A stretch of DNA of 5,879 nt from Alistipes sp. (lineage in GTDB: Bacteria > Bacteroidota > Bacteroidia > Bacteroidales > Rikenellaceae): NCBI GenBank assembly GCA_017501025.1, contig JAFVXS010000121.1, forward strand, positions 1 to 5,879. The letters run 5' to 3'. The notes beneath the pieces are model-generated. The model did not search any database. It saw only the letters and a program-made list of their open reading frames with translations, and was not told the DNA's origin. Positions 4,261 to 5,879 of the stretch are shown piece by piece (position 1 is the first letter of the stretch; every line of letters starts with the position of its first letter). The position numbers were made by a program, and so were the translations under genes.

Positions 4261-5879
4261 AGTGCATTGATGATTTTATAGGTTAATTGCAGGATGGTCT
4301 CTCCACGTTGCTGACGCCTTGCATCGTCGCCCTCCGACGTAATCGGAGCGTCGGCAGTGCAGTCGTAAACCAACACTCCCTCGTCATCTATCGTGCCGAA
4401 ACCGTTGTTGAATGTGTAGTAGCCGAAATGCTCTATATTCTCGTCCAAAATATTGCGACTCAACGGAAAATCTGCGGTCGAACAACCCAATTGCGTCAGC
4501 AGAGTTGCAGCAATATCGCTCTGCGACCCATAGGTTTCGACCTCACAAGGAGCCTTCAACGCACCACCTAACCACAGCATAGGTATCCGATGGCGGGTTA
4601 CGCTCGATGCAGCCGTACCATAGGGGTATGGATAGGCGTGGTCGGCGGTGATTATCAGCAGCGTATTGTCCCACTCGGGGTTCTGCTCCAAAGCCGACAC
4701 CACCTCCTCGATACAGTTATCGGCAAATGCCATCGAGTTGAGCATCTTATCCTCGAACACCGCATACGGAACATCGAAAGGCTCGTGGCTCGACAACGTC
4801 TGCCAAACAGCAAAATAGGGACTCTCCAACTGCTCCAAACTGCTACACAGAGCGATAAACTCCCTCGCCATAACATCATCGGCATAGCCCCACTTCGACT
4901 GCGGAGCATCTATCGAGAAGTATTTCAGGTCAAAGAGCTGCTCGAAACCTGTCGCATAGAGATACGACGCCATATCGGTAAATGCCGAGTCGCCACCGTG
5001 CAGAAAATTTGTCGCATAGCCTTTACCATACAGTGCAGAGGCTATCGATGCCAAACGGCTGCTCTTCTGCACCCGTTTCATCAGCGACTCCTTGGGTTGT
5101 GCCGGAAAGCCGCTTAACAGAGCCAACACTCCTCGGTCGGTACGGTACGATGAGGCGATAATATTCTCGAACCACACACCCTCGCTGCGACGTCGATGCA
5201 GATGTTGTGCCACCCGCTGCCCCTCGACTACCGCATCGGTGGTCGAACGTCCGAAACTCTCGGCGATAATCAGCACCACATTGGGCTTTTCTACACCTTC
5301 ACGCAGCAGTTGTCGCACATTGCCACCTCCGCCAAAAATCGCATCGGCACGACTCTGCAACGTGGCATCATCACAAAACTCGTAGTCGCTATTGCTACCC
5401 GTATCGCCCACCGACGAGAGAATCGAAAAGAGTGGCTGTACGGCTGCGTGGTTCAAAAATTGATTTTTACTAAAATAGACCTTCGAGAGATTTGCTACCG
5501 CAGTGGTAACACCTCCTCGAATTGCCAAGAAATCCAACCCTGCAACGACAATCATAACCGCCAAAAAGAGGAGCGGTCGTCGTTTCGTCACATACTCGAC
5601 AGGCAACAGCAATCGGGCAATTGCACCGTAAATCGAAGCGACAGCCGCAAAATAGACAAGTGCCATAACCGAGTACTCGACAGCCTCGCCGAGTGTAACG
5701 CTTGCCATCGCCTCCACAGGTGTTGCAAGGTATTGAAATATAGAACTATCGAGCGGAAAAGCCCAATATTTGTAGAGTGCCACATTCACGGCAAAAGTCA
5801 CCGCCAACACCGCAGCTGCCACCATCAAAAAGGCAAACTCGATGCGATGCCAAACCCTATGTGGTACAAGGTATGCCCC
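4257..5879 (-). CDS. LTA-synthase-like sulfatase-fold membrane phosphotransferase (5' end outside window)
   Basis: This belongs to the LtaS-type branch of the alkaline phosphatase superfamily: membrane-anchored enzymes whose extracytoplasmic domain forms a covalent intermediate on threonine and transfers phosphoglycerol or a similar group. The 540 visible residues run in frame to the right edge, so the true start is not visible; perhaps 100 N-terminal residues are missing compared with typical homologues. Counting from the edge, membrane segments lie at about 13-36, 66-93 and 102-120, then a linker, then the catalytic domain from about 197. Catalytic features are PNVVLIIAESFG with metal ligand E207, YRTDRG with nucleophile T247, and TADH with ligands D413 and H414. 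All four match the LtaS active-site pattern. A TTG/ATG pair at 5823-5828 is not the start, because it lies inside the first visible membrane helix. Lipoteichoic acid is not expected in a Gram-negative cell, so the acceptor is probably a periplasmic or lipid-linked glycan, which is an inference. It is the first gene of a pair with the small overlapping gene. Confidence 0.92.
   Translation of the reverse strand, partial: GAYLVPHRVWHRIEFAFLMVAAAVLAVTFAVNVALYKYWAFPLDSSIFQYLATPVEAMASVTLGEAVEYSVMALVYFAAVASIYGAIARLLLPVEYVTKRRPLLFLAVMIVVAGLDFLAIRGGVTTAVANLSKVYFSKNQFLNHAAVQPLFSILSSVGDTGSNSDYEFCDDATLQSRADAIFGGGGNVRQLLREGVEKPNVVLIIAESFGRSTTDAVVEGQRVAQHLHRRRSEGVWFENIIASSYRTDRGVLALLSGFPAQPKESLMKRVQKSSRLASIASALYGKGYATNFLHGGDSAFTDMASYLYATGFEQLFDLKYFSIDAPQSKWGYADDVMAREFIALCSSLEQLESPYFAVWQTLSSHEPFDVPYAVFEDKMLNSMAFADNCIEEVVSALEQNPEWDNTLLIITADHAYPYPYGTAASSVTRHRIPMLWLGGALKAPCEVETYGSQSDIAATLLTQLGCSTADFPLSRNILDENIEHFGYYTFNNGFGTIDDEGVLVYDCTADAPITSEGDDARRQQRGETILQLTYKIINAL

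Noticed and set aside
3463..4281. Long plus-strand reading frame of 272 codons
   Set aside because: It starts inside the terminator hairpin, runs through the 9-bp array and lies antisense to the gene at 3535-4260, which has an ATGA overlap with a well-recognised gene. Its translation shows no domain.
4590..5117. Plus-strand reading frame of 175 codons inside the LTA-synthase-like gene
   Set aside because: It is antisense to a catalytic domain with all expected active-site residues and has no recognisable product.
5823..5828. Start codon of the LTA-synthase-like gene at the TTG/ATG pair
   Set aside because: The frame stays open for 17 more codons to the window edge, and the codons before it encode the beginning of a membrane helix, so the true start lies outside the window.

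Overview
The window looks like a chromosomal segment of a Gram-negative Bacteroidota bacterium, most likely of the order Bacteroidales. The basis is threefold: a TAnnTTTG-type promoter box, no Shine-Dalgarno sequence before the visible starts, and a ClpB/DnaX/LTA-synthase-like gene style typical of that group. A Rikenellaceae/Alistipes-like source is my best guess, but this is an inference from general style and not a database result.

Layout. (1) Positions 1-435, minus strand: the first 145 codons of dnaX, the DNA polymerase III gamma/tau clamp-loader subunit, cut by the left edge. (2) Positions 436-700: a 265-bp divergent intergenic region. It carries a TACCTTTG promoter box almost touching the dnaX start, a palindrome, a series of GACA half-sites in near-helical phase, and a good sigma-54 (-24/-12) promoter match facing clpB. 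(3) Positions 701-3307, plus strand: a complete 868-residue clpB disaggregase gene with all catalytic motifs. (4) Positions 3308-3534: a dense non-coding convergent region. It holds a branched inverted-repeat element with a T tract, a 10-bp-period tandem array, two 9-bp-period tandem arrays in opposite orientation that can pair in exact register, and a classical rho-independent terminator between them. (5) Positions 3535-4260, minus strand: an uncharacterised helical, possibly TPR-like protein. (6) Positions 4257-5879, minus strand: an LTA-synthase-like membrane phosphotransferase of the alkaline phosphatase superfamily, cut by the right edge. It is read first, and its stop overlaps the start of the small gene as ATGA.

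How the parts work together. dnaX is replication housekeeping. clpB is a stress chaperone whose upstream region suggests activator-dependent sigma-54 transcription, possibly with an overlapping housekeeping promoter. The two right-hand minus-strand genes form a translationally coupled pair that probably acts at the cell envelope.

The four genes are ordinary in themselves. The unexplained content is non-coding: the clpB upstream control region and the repeat/hairpin complex after clpB. I see no RNA gene, insertion sequence, CRISPR array or new defence system.
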